Shown here: positions 35,438 to 43,355 of the stretch, one piece after another | How positions within the stretch are numbered: the stretch's first letter is position 1 | How the letters are laid out: every line of letters begins with the position of its first letter | Virus record (IMG/VR): IMGVR_UViG_3300032163_000020 | Location: 1 to 51,492 of that record | From: a virus | Direction: 5' to 3' (one strand) | Length of the DNA stretch: 51,492 bases | Notes under the pieces: model-generated | Seen by the model: only the letters and a program-made list of their open reading frames with translations | What the model was told of the DNA's origin: nothing | The model's database searches: none | Program-made: the position numbers and the translations under genes

Positions 35438-35514
35438 TGGAAATCTTAATCCAAGGTGGAGTGATACTCATTGTTATATGTATAGGATACTATATGTGCT
35501 TGATAGGAGGATAA
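35437..35514 (+). CDS. Single-TM microprotein, 25 aa
   Basis: Starting at the ATG of TGATG, it encodes a hydrophobic segment (ILIQGGVILIVICIGYYMCLI), consistent with one TM helix. A longer TTG-initiated frame in phase is less likely because the 31-aa ORF with its own site overlaps it. It could be a small membrane protein. Confidence 0.45.
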   Translation: MEILIQGGVILIVICIGYYMCLIGG

Positions 35515-35515
35515 G

Positions 35516-35767
35516 ATGAAACTTAAAATGAAAGTAGTTACAAGGAATGTGTGTAAGGTGTGTGGGTATCCGTCAATGTATCAGGGTGATAGCTGTGCGG
35601 CGTGTATGATATGGGCATTGCGTGTAGGGACGGAGCGATGGCCAGCCTCACGGAGTGTAAGGGTGAATGAACAGATTCGTGAATATCTATTGGACAACCT
35701 TGAGAGTACCAGTTATGTCGAATCATGCAAGATGCTGTATATGAAAGGAAGCGCGAACCTTGGATAA
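35516..35767 (+). CDS. Zinc-ribbon-like small protein, 83 aa
   Basis: Two Cys pairs are present: CKVCGYP and CAACMIW. GGAGG lies upstream of the ATG, which is one base past the previous stop. The rest is helical with Arg/Val. Function unknown. Confidence 0.6.
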   Translation: MKLKMKVVTRNVCKVCGYPSMYQGDSCAACMIWALRVGTERWPASRSVRVNEQIREYLLDNLESTSYVESCKMLYMKGSANLG

Positions 35768-36086
35768 GAATGAACTCCTAAAACTCCTCGATGACCCAGC
35801 GGTGATGAAGGCTATTGAGGCAAAACTTAATAAGGATGCGCGTAAAGCCACCAAGAAGGTTACGGTGCAGGATGTAACGTATTACCATAGGTGTAAGTTA
35901 TGCGGGTTTACCTGGGAATCGCAGAAACCTGCAAAATTCCTTGGCAAGGTGATTAATGACTTTAAAATGGAGCATGAGTCGTGTAAAAGTTGTAAGGTTA
36001 ATTTAATGACATTATCAAAGGAGATGCTGGTGGATAGAATGATTGAAAGAGCGAAAGCATATTTGTGTCATGGGAGGATGGGATGA
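35760..36086 (+). CDS. Zinc-binding small protein, 108 aa
   Basis: The start is TTG at 35760 with GAAAGGAAG about 10 bases upstream, overlapping the previous gene by 8 bases. It has CKLCGFTW and CKSCKVN pairs, suggesting a zinc ribbon, and a helical N-terminus (ELLKLLDD). No family recognised. Confidence 0.55.
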   Translation: MDKNELLKLLDDPAVMKAIEAKLNKDARKATKKVTVQDVTYYHRCKLCGFTWESQKPAKFLGKVINDFKMEHESCKSCKVNLMTLSKEMLVDRMIERAKAYLCHGRMG

Positions 36087-36262
36087 CTATCATCATCATT
36101 CGTAACGCACAGGGAGATATTATCGAAGAGCGCAGATGGCGCGGTGGCTTTCGTAAAGCCATCACCGCCACAAAGGGAGAGCAGATGAACAGAAAGTTCG
36201 GCCGGGCGCCATTTAAGAACTGGAGGCTGTGCCTGTCTACAGAGTTTGGGAAGGTGAAGTAA
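36083..36262 (+). CDS. Small basic protein, 59 aa
   Basis: The ATG overlaps the previous stop (ATGA). The protein is Arg-rich with a beta start (TIIIIRNAQGDIIE) and ends KVK. It could be a small nucleic-acid-binding protein, but no family was recognised. Confidence 0.5.
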   Translation: MTIIIIRNAQGDIIEERRWRGGFRKAITATKGEQMNRKFGRAPFKNWRLCLSTEFGKVK

Positions 36263-36363
36263 TGGTAGAGATATTCAATGATCTACTCGATCTAATACTT
36301 GCGTTTAGCATCATCGGACTTGTGCTGTTTATAAGGTATGTGATAATGAAGGAGACTCAATAA
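36262..36363 (+). CDS. Single-TM microprotein, 33 aa
   Basis: The ATG overlaps the previous stop (TAATG) and the stop overlaps the next ATG. A single hydrophobic stretch LILAFSIIGLVLFIRYVI is a probable TM helix. It fits the overlap chain exactly. Confidence 0.55.
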   Translation: MVEIFNDLLDLILAFSIIGLVLFIRYVIMKETQ

Positions 36364-36572
36364 TGAGTGATATGACAATATGTAAGAGATGCGGTGGCGT
36401 GTGTACTCGCTTCGCCGACGCAAAAGGCGATGTTATATGGGAATGCAGTCAATGTGGGGATCAAGTAAAGTTTATAGTCGAAGATAACGTAATCAAATCC
36501 GCAAAGCATCTCCATGATAATGCGCCAGCAATGGTGGAGTTTCCCAGCGGCGACAGGGATTATTTAGATTAA
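36363..36572 (+). CDS. Zinc-ribbon protein, 69 aa
   Basis: CKRCGGVC near the start and CSQCGD downstream form a two-pair zinc ribbon similar to transcript-factor-like ribbons. Overlaps the previous stop. Function unknown. Confidence 0.6.
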   Translation: MSDMTICKRCGGVCTRFADAKGDVIWECSQCGDQVKFIVEDNVIKSAKHLHDNAPAMVEFPSGDRDYLD

Positions 36573-36589
36573 CAATGAAAGGAGATATA

Positions 36590-36838
36590 ATGATACCACA
36601 ACTTTTACAAGATGGTTTAGACCGATATGTTAAACGTGGGATAGCTTGCGGAGATTTCCTTACCGCTGTATTAGAGAATAACCTTATGGAGGCTTTTGGC
36701 AGGGCAGATGATCTTAATAGAATAAACCTTTTTAATATCTGTAAGTATGTGTATAATGAAATGCCTGGAGCTTGTCACGGCAGTCCAGCAAAGGTAAGGG
36801 AATGGTTGAATAAGTTTAAAACAGAAGGAAGGAATTAA
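36590..36838 (+). CDS. Conserved phage early protein, 82 aa
   Basis: ATG 36590 has AAAGGAG 7 bases upstream. A start at 36575 is less likely. The layout YVKRGIACGDFLTAVLENNL-EAFGRADD, followed by NICKYVYNEMPGACHGSP, resembles a small family seen in many phage early regions of unknown function. I cannot give it a name. Confidence 0.6.
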   Translation: MIPQLLQDGLDRYVKRGIACGDFLTAVLENNLMEAFGRADDLNRINLFNICKYVYNEMPGACHGSPAKVREWLNKFKTEGRN

Positions 36839-36843
36839 AACCT

Positions 36844-36996
36844 ATGACTAAAGTAATCCATATCAATCACGAACATGTATGGGAGCAAGGGCAGTTACCA
36901 CACAGGCAGGCAACACTGACTTGCACCGTATGTGGGCTGTGGGTGTATGATAAGAAGGAAGAGAATAAAAAGGTGGTTATAACTAATGGAGAATAG
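36844..36996 (+). CDS. Zinc-finger microprotein, 50 aa
   Basis: This ORF, ATG 36844 to TAG 36996, is too short for most callers. It has HINHEH and CTVCGLW, a possible His/Cys zinc site. GAAGGAA lies upstream. It overlaps the next gene by 11 bases. Confidence 0.5.
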   Translation: MTKVIHINHEHVWEQGQLPHRQATLTCTVCGLWVYDKKEENKKVVITNGE

Positions 36997-37171
36997 CGAG
37001 AAGAAACATGATTATGAATTTTGGCTTATACTGTATCTCTTTGTATCGAATATAGCTCTTATAGCCTTATTGATTTTTGTGGTTATGGAAGGTGGATTCA
37101 ATGCAGGGTGGGTAGCGCGGGACAACCATCCAAACCTAACCGAAGTTATTAAAGAAAGGAGTAAACAATGA
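36986..37171 (+). CDS. Single-TM protein, 61 aa
   Basis: A hydrophobic stretch FWLILYLFVSNIALIALLIF (residues about 12-31) gives one TM helix. A short charged N-terminus suggests N-in topology. The stop overlaps the next ATG. Unknown function. Confidence 0.55.
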   Translation: MENSEKKHDYEFWLILYLFVSNIALIALLIFVVMEGGFNAGWVARDNHPNLTEVIKERSKQ

Positions 37172-37488
37172 AAACGTTCTCATTCATAGTTGATGGGGTG
37201 AAGTACAAGTGTATTGCAGATAAAGCAATTGGAGTTACAGTTTACAAAGGCGACAAGCCCTTTCGCTGTATATTAAACGCCGACTTACCTATTAATATGA
37301 AAGCTATGAAAAAGTTGTATGGTAAAGATTTGCACAATAAAGAGCAGCTTAAAGCTGGGTATTTAAAACTATGGAAAGAATGCTTCTCCACAAAAATTCC
37401 AAAAGAAGTTAGATACAGAAGTTTATCCGATACAGAGAGAGGTGCGTTTACAGTAAATTTAGCACCAATATGCCCTTTTGGAGGTTAA
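37168..37488 (+). CDS. Unknown protein, 106 aa
   Basis: ATGA overlap with the previous gene. The sequence is a mixed alpha/beta protein with a basic middle (MKKLYGKDLHNKEQLKAGY). No recognised domain. Confidence 0.5.
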   Translation: MKTFSFIVDGVKYKCIADKAIGVTVYKGDKPFRCILNADLPINMKAMKKLYGKDLHNKEQLKAGYLKLWKECFSTKIPKEVRYRSLSDTERGAFTVNLAPICPFGG

Positions 37489-37489
37489 T

Positions 37490-37717
37490 ATGACCAAACG
37501 TGACTTTAAGTTCCTTGCCAACGCCATCGGTCGCGCCGATTACCTTGGCATCACTAACAAGATTACATTCGCCTGCGATCTCGCAGAGCGACTTAAAGGT
37601 GAAAACCCTCGTTTCAACAAATTCATCTTTATCGAAGAGGTGAAGCGATGCTGTAGCATGATTGACCTAAACCGATGGGCAAATTACCTTTGGAGTGATA
37701 TTCTGGCACACCGATGA
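37490..37717 (+). CDS. Unknown helical protein, 75 aa
   Basis: ATG 37490 has GGAGG upstream and is preferred over an in-phase upstream GTG-like start. Helical, with FLANAIGRADYLGIT and CCSMIDLNRWANYLW. A possible small DNA- or protein-binding fold. Confidence 0.5.
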   Translation: MTKRDFKFLANAIGRADYLGITNKITFACDLAERLKGENPRFNKFIFIEEVKRCCSMIDLNRWANYLWSDILAHR

Positions 37718-37745
37718 ACAAAGCGTAAGCTTCTAAAGGAGGAAT

Positions 37746-38243
37746 ATGACAAATAAGATGCTCAGAAACAATCAACCGCGCTTCCCTATGGTTAAAACTG
37801 GTAAATACACCCAAGGTTACCGCCTTGGTGTGATGGACTCCACCATCCTTGGGAAGCTCATTGAGAACGGGATTGTCCTTCACATATGCAATAATTTTCA
37901 GCAATCAGGGTATTGGGTATCACGCATCCGTGGCATTATCTACCACAGCGACCCTGAGCTTCTTAAAGTATGTAAAGGCGCAAAGAGAGATAATATAGCA
38001 GTACTATGGACTCTTGATAAATTCAACGAGCCCAAGCTCACCCAAGCGATGATGGACGAGGCATACAGACTTCAAAGTGTCACCACCAACGAACGTCTCG
38101 CGCCAGTAATTAATGACCTTGTGGCTAAGAGGTTGAGTAGGATTCTTGATAAACCCGTGGGAGAAACGGTGTTTGAAAGCGACTCTGCGATTAAGGACTA
38201 TATTATGGGAACGCTGAGCCAAGAGGAAGGAGAGAAAGGATGA
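37746..38243 (+). CDS. Unknown protein, 165 aa
   Basis: GGAGGAA precedes the ATG. A basic N-terminus, a beta-strand/helix mix and a charged C-terminus (GTLSQEEGEKG). The stop overlaps the next gene. No known domain recognised. Confidence 0.5.
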   Translation: MTNKMLRNNQPRFPMVKTGKYTQGYRLGVMDSTILGKLIENGIVLHICNNFQQSGYWVSRIRGIIYHSDPELLKVCKGAKRDNIAVLWTLDKFNEPKLTQAMMDEAYRLQSVTTNERLAPVINDLVAKRLSRILDKPVGETVFESDSAIKDYIMGTLSQEEGEKG

Positions 38244-38620
38244 ATGACCGTAAAGAGCTTCACAAGTTTATCGTTGAGAAGTTTGGGGGATGTTGGCATG
38301 AAACAATAGGTTTAAGTCATGGTTGGTGCGATCCATCCTATGCTTATACATGTATTAAATGCGGGTTAAACACTTATGATAAGACTTTAAAGAAAAACCT
38401 TGACCTCGACACTCCTAATGGCTTCATGTGGGTGTGGGGGAAGATGAGGGAGGATGACAACAGATGGTTTCATTTTATAGTTTTCGTTGCACATAAAAGT
38501 CCTCACTATGAAGAAGGGATATCTGATTATTATAATGGGCTTGCGGATTTGGTTGATTTAATCGACACCCCCTCCCGATTCATAGACGCGGCGGAGGAAT
38601 TTTTGAAGGAAGAGAAGTGA
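38240..38620 (+). CDS. Unknown Cys-containing protein, 126 aa
   Basis: It has CWHETIGLSHGWC and CIKCGL, a probable metal-binding N-terminal half, and a helical C-terminal half (DLVDLIDTPSRFIDAAEEFL). It lies just before the radical SAM gene and shares a TGATG overlap with it. The overall layout resembles small phage ABA-type domains, which I cannot confirm. Confidence 0.5.
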   Translation: MNDRKELHKFIVEKFGGCWHETIGLSHGWCDPSYAYTCIKCGLNTYDKTLKKNLDLDTPNGFMWVWGKMREDDNRWFHFIVFVAHKSPHYEEGISDYYNGLADLVDLIDTPSRFIDAAEEFLKEEK

Positions 38621-39624
38621 TGAAAATAATTCGTCATCTTAAAGTTCCTACAGGCGATATTCTCGTTGTGGAGGGCGAACGAGGGAAGTTAGAAATGCTT
38701 TCCCTTGGAGATTACGGCAAAGATGTGAACGTAAAATGTGACTGTATGGGCCTTACGCGAGAGATTGGAAAGGTTGACCATTGTGACCTTTTGCCTCTCG
38801 ATGAAAAATGGGTCATAACAATCAGCACTCAATATGGCTGTTCGATGGGGTGCAAGTTTTGTGATGTCCCAAAGGTCGGTTATGGTAAGAATGCAACATT
38901 CAATGATCTTATAAGGCAAGTTCTGACTGGGATTAAACTTCATCCCGAAATACAATCAACGAAACGTCTTAATATTCACTATGCTCGCATGGGAGAGCCA
39001 ACATGGAATCCTAACATACTTGATGCAACAAAATGGTTCAAAACACATATAGATCCTGAGTATAAGATACATCCTGTTGTTTCGACTATGATGCCAAAAC
39101 GTAACGAATGGCTAAAGACGTTTATGCATACATGGATGAGAATAAAAAACAGGCTTCTTCAAGGTGAGGCCGGATTACAAATAAGTGTGAATAGCACAGA
39201 CGAGGGCGAACGGTCTGATATGTTTAATAATAATTGTCATACACTCGAAAGTATAGGCAGAATCATGGAGGGAATTGCCCCCGCCGGACGAAAAATTACA
39301 TTAAATTTCGCGCTTGCTGGATACGAAATTGATCCAGTAAAACTACTTAAATACTTTGACCCTGATGACTATATCATAAAACTCACACCGATGCATAAGA
39401 CAACGCAGGCACTTTCAAACGGTATAGAAACGGTAGGCGACTATACCACATTTACGCCATACCGTGAAGATGAACTACGGCTAAAAGGTGCAGGTTATGA
39501 TGTTCTTGTTTTTATTGCTTCAGAGTATGAAGACCTTGGAAGGATAACTTGTGGCAATGCAATACTTTCAGGTTCAATGCCACTCTGCCCATATTCGGAA
39601 ATTAACAAGGAGGTAAAACCATGA
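38620..39624 (+). CDS. RlmN-like radical SAM enzyme, 334 aa
   Basis: The core shows the RlmN/Cfr layout. A radical SAM CxxxCxxC (GCSMGCKFCDVP, C74, C78, C81) follows STQYG, as in the STQVG/SSQVG segment before the RlmN cluster. RMGEPTWNP (GEP about 125-127), ISVNSTDEGERSDMF, LNFALAGYEID, KLTPMHKTTQA and a late RITCGNAIL (C311, where RlmN has its methyl-carrying Cys) follow. The residue seven positions before C74 is Thr67, where RlmN has Cys118, needed to resolve the covalent RNA intermediate. So it may modify RNA by a different mechanism or act on another substrate. It overlaps the neighbours by 1 and 4 bases. Confidence 0.75.
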   Translation: MKIIRHLKVPTGDILVVEGERGKLEMLSLGDYGKDVNVKCDCMGLTREIGKVDHCDLLPLDEKWVITISTQYGCSMGCKFCDVPKVGYGKNATFNDLIRQVLTGIKLHPEIQSTKRLNIHYARMGEPTWNPNILDATKWFKTHIDPEYKIHPVVSTMMPKRNEWLKTFMHTWMRIKNRLLQGEAGLQISVNSTDEGERSDMFNNNCHTLESIGRIMEGIAPAGRKITLNFALAGYEIDPVKLLKYFDPDDYIIKLTPMHKTTQALSNGIETVGDYTTFTPYREDELRLKGAGYDVLVFIASEYEDLGRITCGNAILSGSMPLCPYSEINKEVKP

Positions 39625-39992
39625 CATTGGGAGATCAGATTGCGGAGATAATTGATGAACTGTTAGATGATAGGACGGATTTAGTCCAAATTAACTGTGG
39701 CACTAAAGTTCAGAATTATAGAGATATAGCAACAAAGCAGAGGACAAATGCAATTAATCAGATTCTTGCCCTTCTCCCCTCTCTAAAGGGGTTCGTAAAG
39801 ATGGTAAAGTGTCCGAATTTAGGTAATGGAATGCCTAATGGCATATGTAGTTTATGTAAAGACACAGGCGAAATCTGCGTCCCTCTCGAATTGGAGGATA
39901 TGGATTGGGATGGAATATTGCAAGAAATATGGGAACGACATTATATAATAACCACCAAAACCGGCGAGGTCATAAAGAGAAAGGAGAAATAA
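39621..39992 (+). CDS. Unknown protein, 123 aa
   Basis: The ATG overlaps the radical SAM stop by 4 bases. Helical N-terminal half, then CPNLGNGMPNGICSLCKDTGEIC, which may bind metal (four Cys). Translational coupling suggests it works with the upstream enzyme, a partner guess based only on the overlap. Confidence 0.5.
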   Translation: MTLGDQIAEIIDELLDDRTDLVQINCGTKVQNYRDIATKQRTNAINQILALLPSLKGFVKMVKCPNLGNGMPNGICSLCKDTGEICVPLELEDMDWDGILQEIWERHYIITTKTGEVIKRKEK

Positions 39993-40246
39993 TGTTCTGG
40001 TCAATATCTGAAGGGGTAAAATTAATAGCGAAGCAAATGGTAGAGCATCCCGAAGAATGGCAGCAATCTCAATATGAGTTTTGGAATAAAAGTAATCCTG
40101 ACATCCGCATATGGGTAGCTAATGGAACAAGTTTTATTACAATGAATAACAACTCTATATTTACATTGGCTGAGAAATATTGTCTTGCTAATGCAATCAA
40201 GAAATCTATAGGGTTGAGGTTGGGGAAGGAGTCCCCACCACGCTAA
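39992..40246 (+). CDS. Unknown protein, 84 aa
   Basis: The ATG overlaps the previous stop (TAATG). Helical with an aromatic N-terminus (FWSISEGVKLIAKQM). The last gene before the promoter region at 40290-40406. Confidence 0.5.
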   Translation: MFWSISEGVKLIAKQMVEHPEEWQQSQYEFWNKSNPDIRIWVANGTSFITMNNNSIFTLAEKYCLANAIKKSIGLRLGKESPPR

Positions 40247-40295
40247 CCGTTCACGGCTTGAGCATTCAGCACAATAAATAAAAGATGAAACATAC

Positions 40296-40333
40296 AATTT
40301 TGTCCAAAACCGACCAAAATCGTCTAATTTTGT
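40296..40333 (+). promoter_or_regulatory. Operator-like elements upstream of second promoter
   Basis: AATTTTGTC (40296-40304) and AATTTTGT (40326-40333) flank ACCGACCAAAATCG. The same AATTTTGTC core lies within the palindrome at 35253-35269. This suggests a shared regulator acting on both rightward transcription units. Confidence 0.4.
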
Positions 40334-40362
40334 TTGACAACCGACACGCGCTATGTTATACT
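40334..40362 (+). promoter_or_regulatory. Near-consensus sigma-70 promoter for the replication operon
   Basis: TTGACA (40334-40339), spacer of 17, TATACT (40357-40362). The transcript would start near 40370 and open with a short leader ORF at 40406. Confidence 0.85.
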
Positions 40363-40405
40363 ACATATACGCTTAAAGAGTGGTAATTACGAGAGGAGAG
40401 AAACA

Positions 40406-40474
40406 ATGAACCTATCTATAAAACTCTCCATGAATTTATCAACCCACCAAAGAAAGGAGGTGAAATACACATGA
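40406..40474 (+). CDS. 22-codon leader ORF
   Basis: ATG 40406 with GAGAGGAGAG upstream. Its stop TGA (40472-40474) overlaps the next gene's ATG (ATGA). The peptide is short (22 aa) and has no catalytic motif. It is probably a leader that couples translation to the 124-aa gene, whose own AAAGGAGG site lies inside the leader. Confidence 0.6.
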   Translation: MNLSIKLSMNLSTHQRKEVKYT

Positions 40475-40845
40475 AGATCGAAAAACTTAATTACTCCATC
40501 AAAACTGGAGAGAAAGACGAAGAGGGCAACGACATATTCACAAAGCACAGCGTTGACTTTAACATCCCTGTTGATCTCGACGAGATGTCGCAGGTATGGG
40601 GCGCGAATGTAGCATACGAGAAAGCAATGGCAACTATCATAATCGACGCCAGACGCCTTTGCTACAAAGCCAAGGACAATGCTGAAGCTCAGGACTTAGT
40701 GTCTAAATGGATTCCTGGCGTTTCCACTGGTAGAAGCGGCATGACCAAGAAGGAGCTCGTTGACCTGTTGGGTGACATGAGTGAGGAAGAGATTACAGCG
40801 TTGAAGGAAATGGCGAAGCAGAGAAGGGAAGCACAGCCGGCATAA
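40471..40845 (+). CDS. First protein of the replication operon, 124 aa
   Basis: It has an AAAGGAGG site inside the leader ORF. Beta N-terminal half (EKLNYSIKTGEKDEEG) and a C-terminal helix MTKKELVDLLGDMSEEEITAL of a form shared with 34411 and other phage proteins. It may be a DNA-binding or adapter protein. No family was recognised. Confidence 0.55.
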   Translation: MKIEKLNYSIKTGEKDEEGNDIFTKHSVDFNIPVDLDEMSQVWGANVAYEKAMATIIIDARRLCYKAKDNAEAQDLVSKWIPGVSTGRSGMTKKELVDLLGDMSEEEITALKEMAKQRREAQPA

Positions 40846-40920
40846 CTTACATCAACAAGAGGTTTATGGTGACTGTATACTGGAACCATAATTTCACCCT
40901 TTAAGAATGGAGATAAAACA

Positions 40921-41811
40921 ATGAACTTTCTCAAACTTAATCAAATCAAAAATAAACCTTGGATCGACTATTCCAGTCTATCCACGTACATGACCTGCCC
41001 GCGGAAGTACTGGTGGCGCTCCATCCAGCACATCACCACCGCCACTGACCACCCCGCTCTTACCAATGGGAAGGCTTACCATGCTGCCATCGCCGACTAC
41101 CACCGCGCACGACTTGCTGGTGCTTCGTTCAATGATGCCGTAGAGAAAGGTATCGCCGCCGCTATCCCCATCATGCAAGAGATTAAGGTTGAAGATAACA
41201 AGCGCAACGCGACTGTAGCCGAATCCTGCTTACGCAACTACTTTGTGCGGTGGAACGATGATGTGAGTACCATCCTCCATGTTGAAGTAGGGGGTGCAGT
41301 TGACCTCGGCGACTTCCTCTACGTTGGATTAATTGACGCTATTAAAGATACTCCTTATGGCATCGGCATCAATGAGACTAAGACTACCACAATTGTTGGC
41401 GACCGTTGGCAACTGCGAGGCAAGCCTAACATACAAATTGAAGGGTATATGTTTATGGCATCTGTCTTGTTAGGCAAAGATGTTTTAAGTGGAACGCTCG
41501 ACGTAATTCCTATCCATGAAGATCCCAAGAAACGCAAAGACCCGTTTCGCATCCCAACCACCCGCACCCATGAGGAGCTTGCTGGATGGCATCGTAACGT
41601 CGCGCATTGGTTTGCTAAAATAGAGCAGGATAAGCACGACAACTTCTTCAGCATGGACACTAATCAATGTGTGCCGCTTATTGGAAGTGATTGCCCTTAC
41701 CACATTGTGTGCAAACTCTATGAAAACCCCCATGGCAGGAGCGACATCCAAGTCCCTGGCGAGTATGTAATCAGACCTTGGTTGCCTTTGGACAGCCTTA
41801 TATCAGCATAA
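40921..41811 (+). CDS. PD-(D/E)XK nuclease, Cas4/RecB-like, 296 aa
   Basis: DYSSLSTYMTCPRKYWW (about 16-32) is the typical start of this family. The active-site strand is GLIDAIKD (Asp139) followed by NETKTTT (Glu152-x-Lys154). A C-terminal QCVPLIGSDCPYHIVCKL (C250, C258, C264) plus the N-terminal Cys26 match an Fe-S cluster. It would resect DNA ends in recombination-linked replication. Adjacent Sak4-like and SSB-like genes support this. Confidence 0.8.
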   Translation: MNFLKLNQIKNKPWIDYSSLSTYMTCPRKYWWRSIQHITTATDHPALTNGKAYHAAIADYHRARLAGASFNDAVEKGIAAAIPIMQEIKVEDNKRNATVAESCLRNYFVRWNDDVSTILHVEVGGAVDLGDFLYVGLIDAIKDTPYGIGINETKTTTIVGDRWQLRGKPNIQIEGYMFMASVLLGKDVLSGTLDVIPIHEDPKKRKDPFRIPTTRTHEELAGWHRNVAHWFAKIEQDKHDNFFSMDTNQCVPLIGSDCPYHIVCKLYENPHGRSDIQVPGEYVIRPWLPLDSLISA

Positions 41812-41824
41812 AAAGGAGTAACCT

Positions 41825-42577
41825 ATGCTCATAACCATTTGTGGAGATTACATGACTGGTAAAACAGTTAGCGCCTGCACCTTCCCTAAACCTATGAAAT
41901 ACCTCGATTATGATGGGAAGTTTCTCAGCGCCACCACTGCCAAGAATCCCGATGGCACCTTCGTAAATCCTGACTGGAAGGAAATCGAAGTTGTAGCAAT
42001 GTACGAAAGTGGAGGACAGCAAGACCTCGACTTCAAGTTCAGTCTCGACGCTAAAGCCGCACCCGCTTTCGCCAAGGACTCCTTGAAGATAAACGATAAG
42101 TTCAACGCCCAAACGAAAGAAATATTTGGAAATCCTGGCAAATACAAGACTGTTGTTGTAGACAGCCTCTCACGGATGTTTAGGGTATGGAAGAACTTAC
42201 TCATGGTAACTAACAGTATCCCTAATCCCAGACCTGGCGACTACATCTTCTTCGATGGATTACTCGACAAATGGTTTACAATGATGAAAGAGATGCCAGT
42301 GGACTTTGTAATCCTGGTATCCCACGAAGCCATTGATAAGGATGAGTTAACCGGCGAAATCAAAGAATTCCCTCTTGGCATCAGCGCTAACTTAGGCAAA
42401 GCGATGGGGCGATACACCAATGAGTTATACCGTCAGATGGTAGAACAGGATAAGCATTTATGGTACACCAAAAAGAAGGGGAGGTTCAATGCAGGTTCAT
42501 CACTGAGCCTCCCTTCCCCAATACCAGCAACCTACCACGAACTGAAGAAATATCTTCCGGCAAAGGAGGTAAAGTAG
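41825..42577 (+). CDS. Sak4-like AAA ATPase (recombinase), 250 aa
   Basis: Walker A GDYMTGKT (7-14), Walker B KTVVVDSLSRMF (about 108-119) and the LVSHEAIDKDELTGE region match the AAA_24/Sak4 class, phage RecA-related single-strand annealing proteins. The upstream Cas4-like nuclease and downstream SSB-like gene form the expected recombination module. Confidence 0.75.
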   Translation: MLITICGDYMTGKTVSACTFPKPMKYLDYDGKFLSATTAKNPDGTFVNPDWKEIEVVAMYESGGQQDLDFKFSLDAKAAPAFAKDSLKINDKFNAQTKEIFGNPGKYKTVVVDSLSRMFRVWKNLLMVTNSIPNPRPGDYIFFDGLLDKWFTMMKEMPVDFVILVSHEAIDKDELTGEIKEFPLGISANLGKAMGRYTNELYRQMVEQDKHLWYTKKKGRFNAGSSLSLPSPIPATYHELKKYLPAKEVK

Positions 42578-42753
42578 TGCAAAGAACCGGTGTTGTATTA
42601 CAAGCTATAGGTCAAGTAGGAAGTCATAAAACAACAATCTTAAACATATGCAGAAAAGCACTATCAAAAAGTGGGTATACAATAAGTGAAGGAATACCAA
42701 TCTCTATAGTGATTGAGCAAATATATGTTGAAGAGAAGGAGGTGAAATGGTAG
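42577..42753 (+). CDS. Small protein with P-loop-like sequence, 58 aa
   Basis: GTG start at 42577 has CAAAGGAGG at good spacing and overlaps the previous stop by one base. It has a GQVGSHKTT segment (about 12-20), like a phosphate-binding loop, but it is too short for an ATPase fold. It may bind nucleic acid by a helix-turn-helix-like centre (ILNICRKALSKSGYTISEGI). Confidence 0.5.
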   Translation: MQRTGVVLQAIGQVGSHKTTILNICRKALSKSGYTISEGIPISIVIEQIYVEEKEVKW

Positions 42754-42890
42754 TCAAGGAGATCACTGTTGGTAAGACATTCAATACAGGGAACTATACA
42801 TCAGTCAGATTTGATGCAACTGTTTCCATCGAACCAGACGATAATATTGAAGACGAAGTTAAAGAATTATCTGATGATATAGACTTCTAG
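42747..42890 (+). CDS. Small acidic protein, 47 aa
   Basis: ATG overlaps the previous stop. Ends in an acidic tail DDNIEDEVKELSDDIDF. AAGGAGGTG lies upstream. It is next to the SSB-like gene; such acidic tails can bind other replication proteins, but the function is unknown. Confidence 0.5.
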   Translation: MVVKEITVGKTFNTGNYTSVRFDATVSIEPDDNIEDEVKELSDDIDF

Positions 42891-42910
42891 TTTCAACAGA
42901 AAATAACCAA

Positions 42911-42925
42911 GCCAGCATAGCTGGC
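42911..42925 (+). other. Stem-loop before the SSB-like gene
   Basis: GCCAGC-ATA-GCTGGC is a perfect 6-base-pair hairpin 14 bases before AAGGAGG. It may affect translation of the SSB-like gene, or end the upstream cistron weakly. Confidence 0.5.
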
Positions 42926-42945
42926 GCAAAAAGGAGGAGTACATT

Positions 42946-43353
42946 ATGCCGAGATTCGATGTGGACCTCACGCAGGTCGATGTAATCAGTGGAGAAGTTG
43001 AAGGTGTCGTGCAGAAACTTGAGTACCAGATTAGAACAGGAGAGAAATGGAACAACGCTGGCACATCAACAGTTGAGAAGGAAGTATGGGAGAATCATGC
43101 CGACGGAGCCACCGCTCGCTTGCACTTTACCATCGCAGTTCCTGGTAAAGGCAACCTATTCCATGAGCTCTATTTCAGCGACAAGGCTATGCCTATGACC
43201 AAACGTGTATTGAAACAGATGGGCGTCAACTTCACCCCTACAGGCTACAATCCTGATGATGCTTTGAATGCTCATGTCGGCATGACCGTCGCTATCGAGG
43301 AACAGGCAGGGTATGACCCCAGATCAAACATAGTGAAGTTTTATAAGGCATAG
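42946..43353 (+). CDS. SSB-like single-strand DNA-binding protein, 135 aa
   Basis: Beta-rich OB-fold-like protein with VDVISGEVEGVVQKLEYQIRTG and a C-terminal YDPRSNIVKFYKA, close to the DUF669-type phage SSB-like family. Position next to Sak4-like and nuclease genes supports single-strand DNA binding. AAGGAGGAG precedes the ATG. Confidence 0.65.
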   Translation: MPRFDVDLTQVDVISGEVEGVVQKLEYQIRTGEKWNNAGTSTVEKEVWENHADGATARLHFTIAVPGKGNLFHELYFSDKAMPMTKRVLKQMGVNFTPTGYNPDDALNAHVGMTVAIEEQAGYDPRSNIVKFYKA

Positions 43354-43355
43354 CT

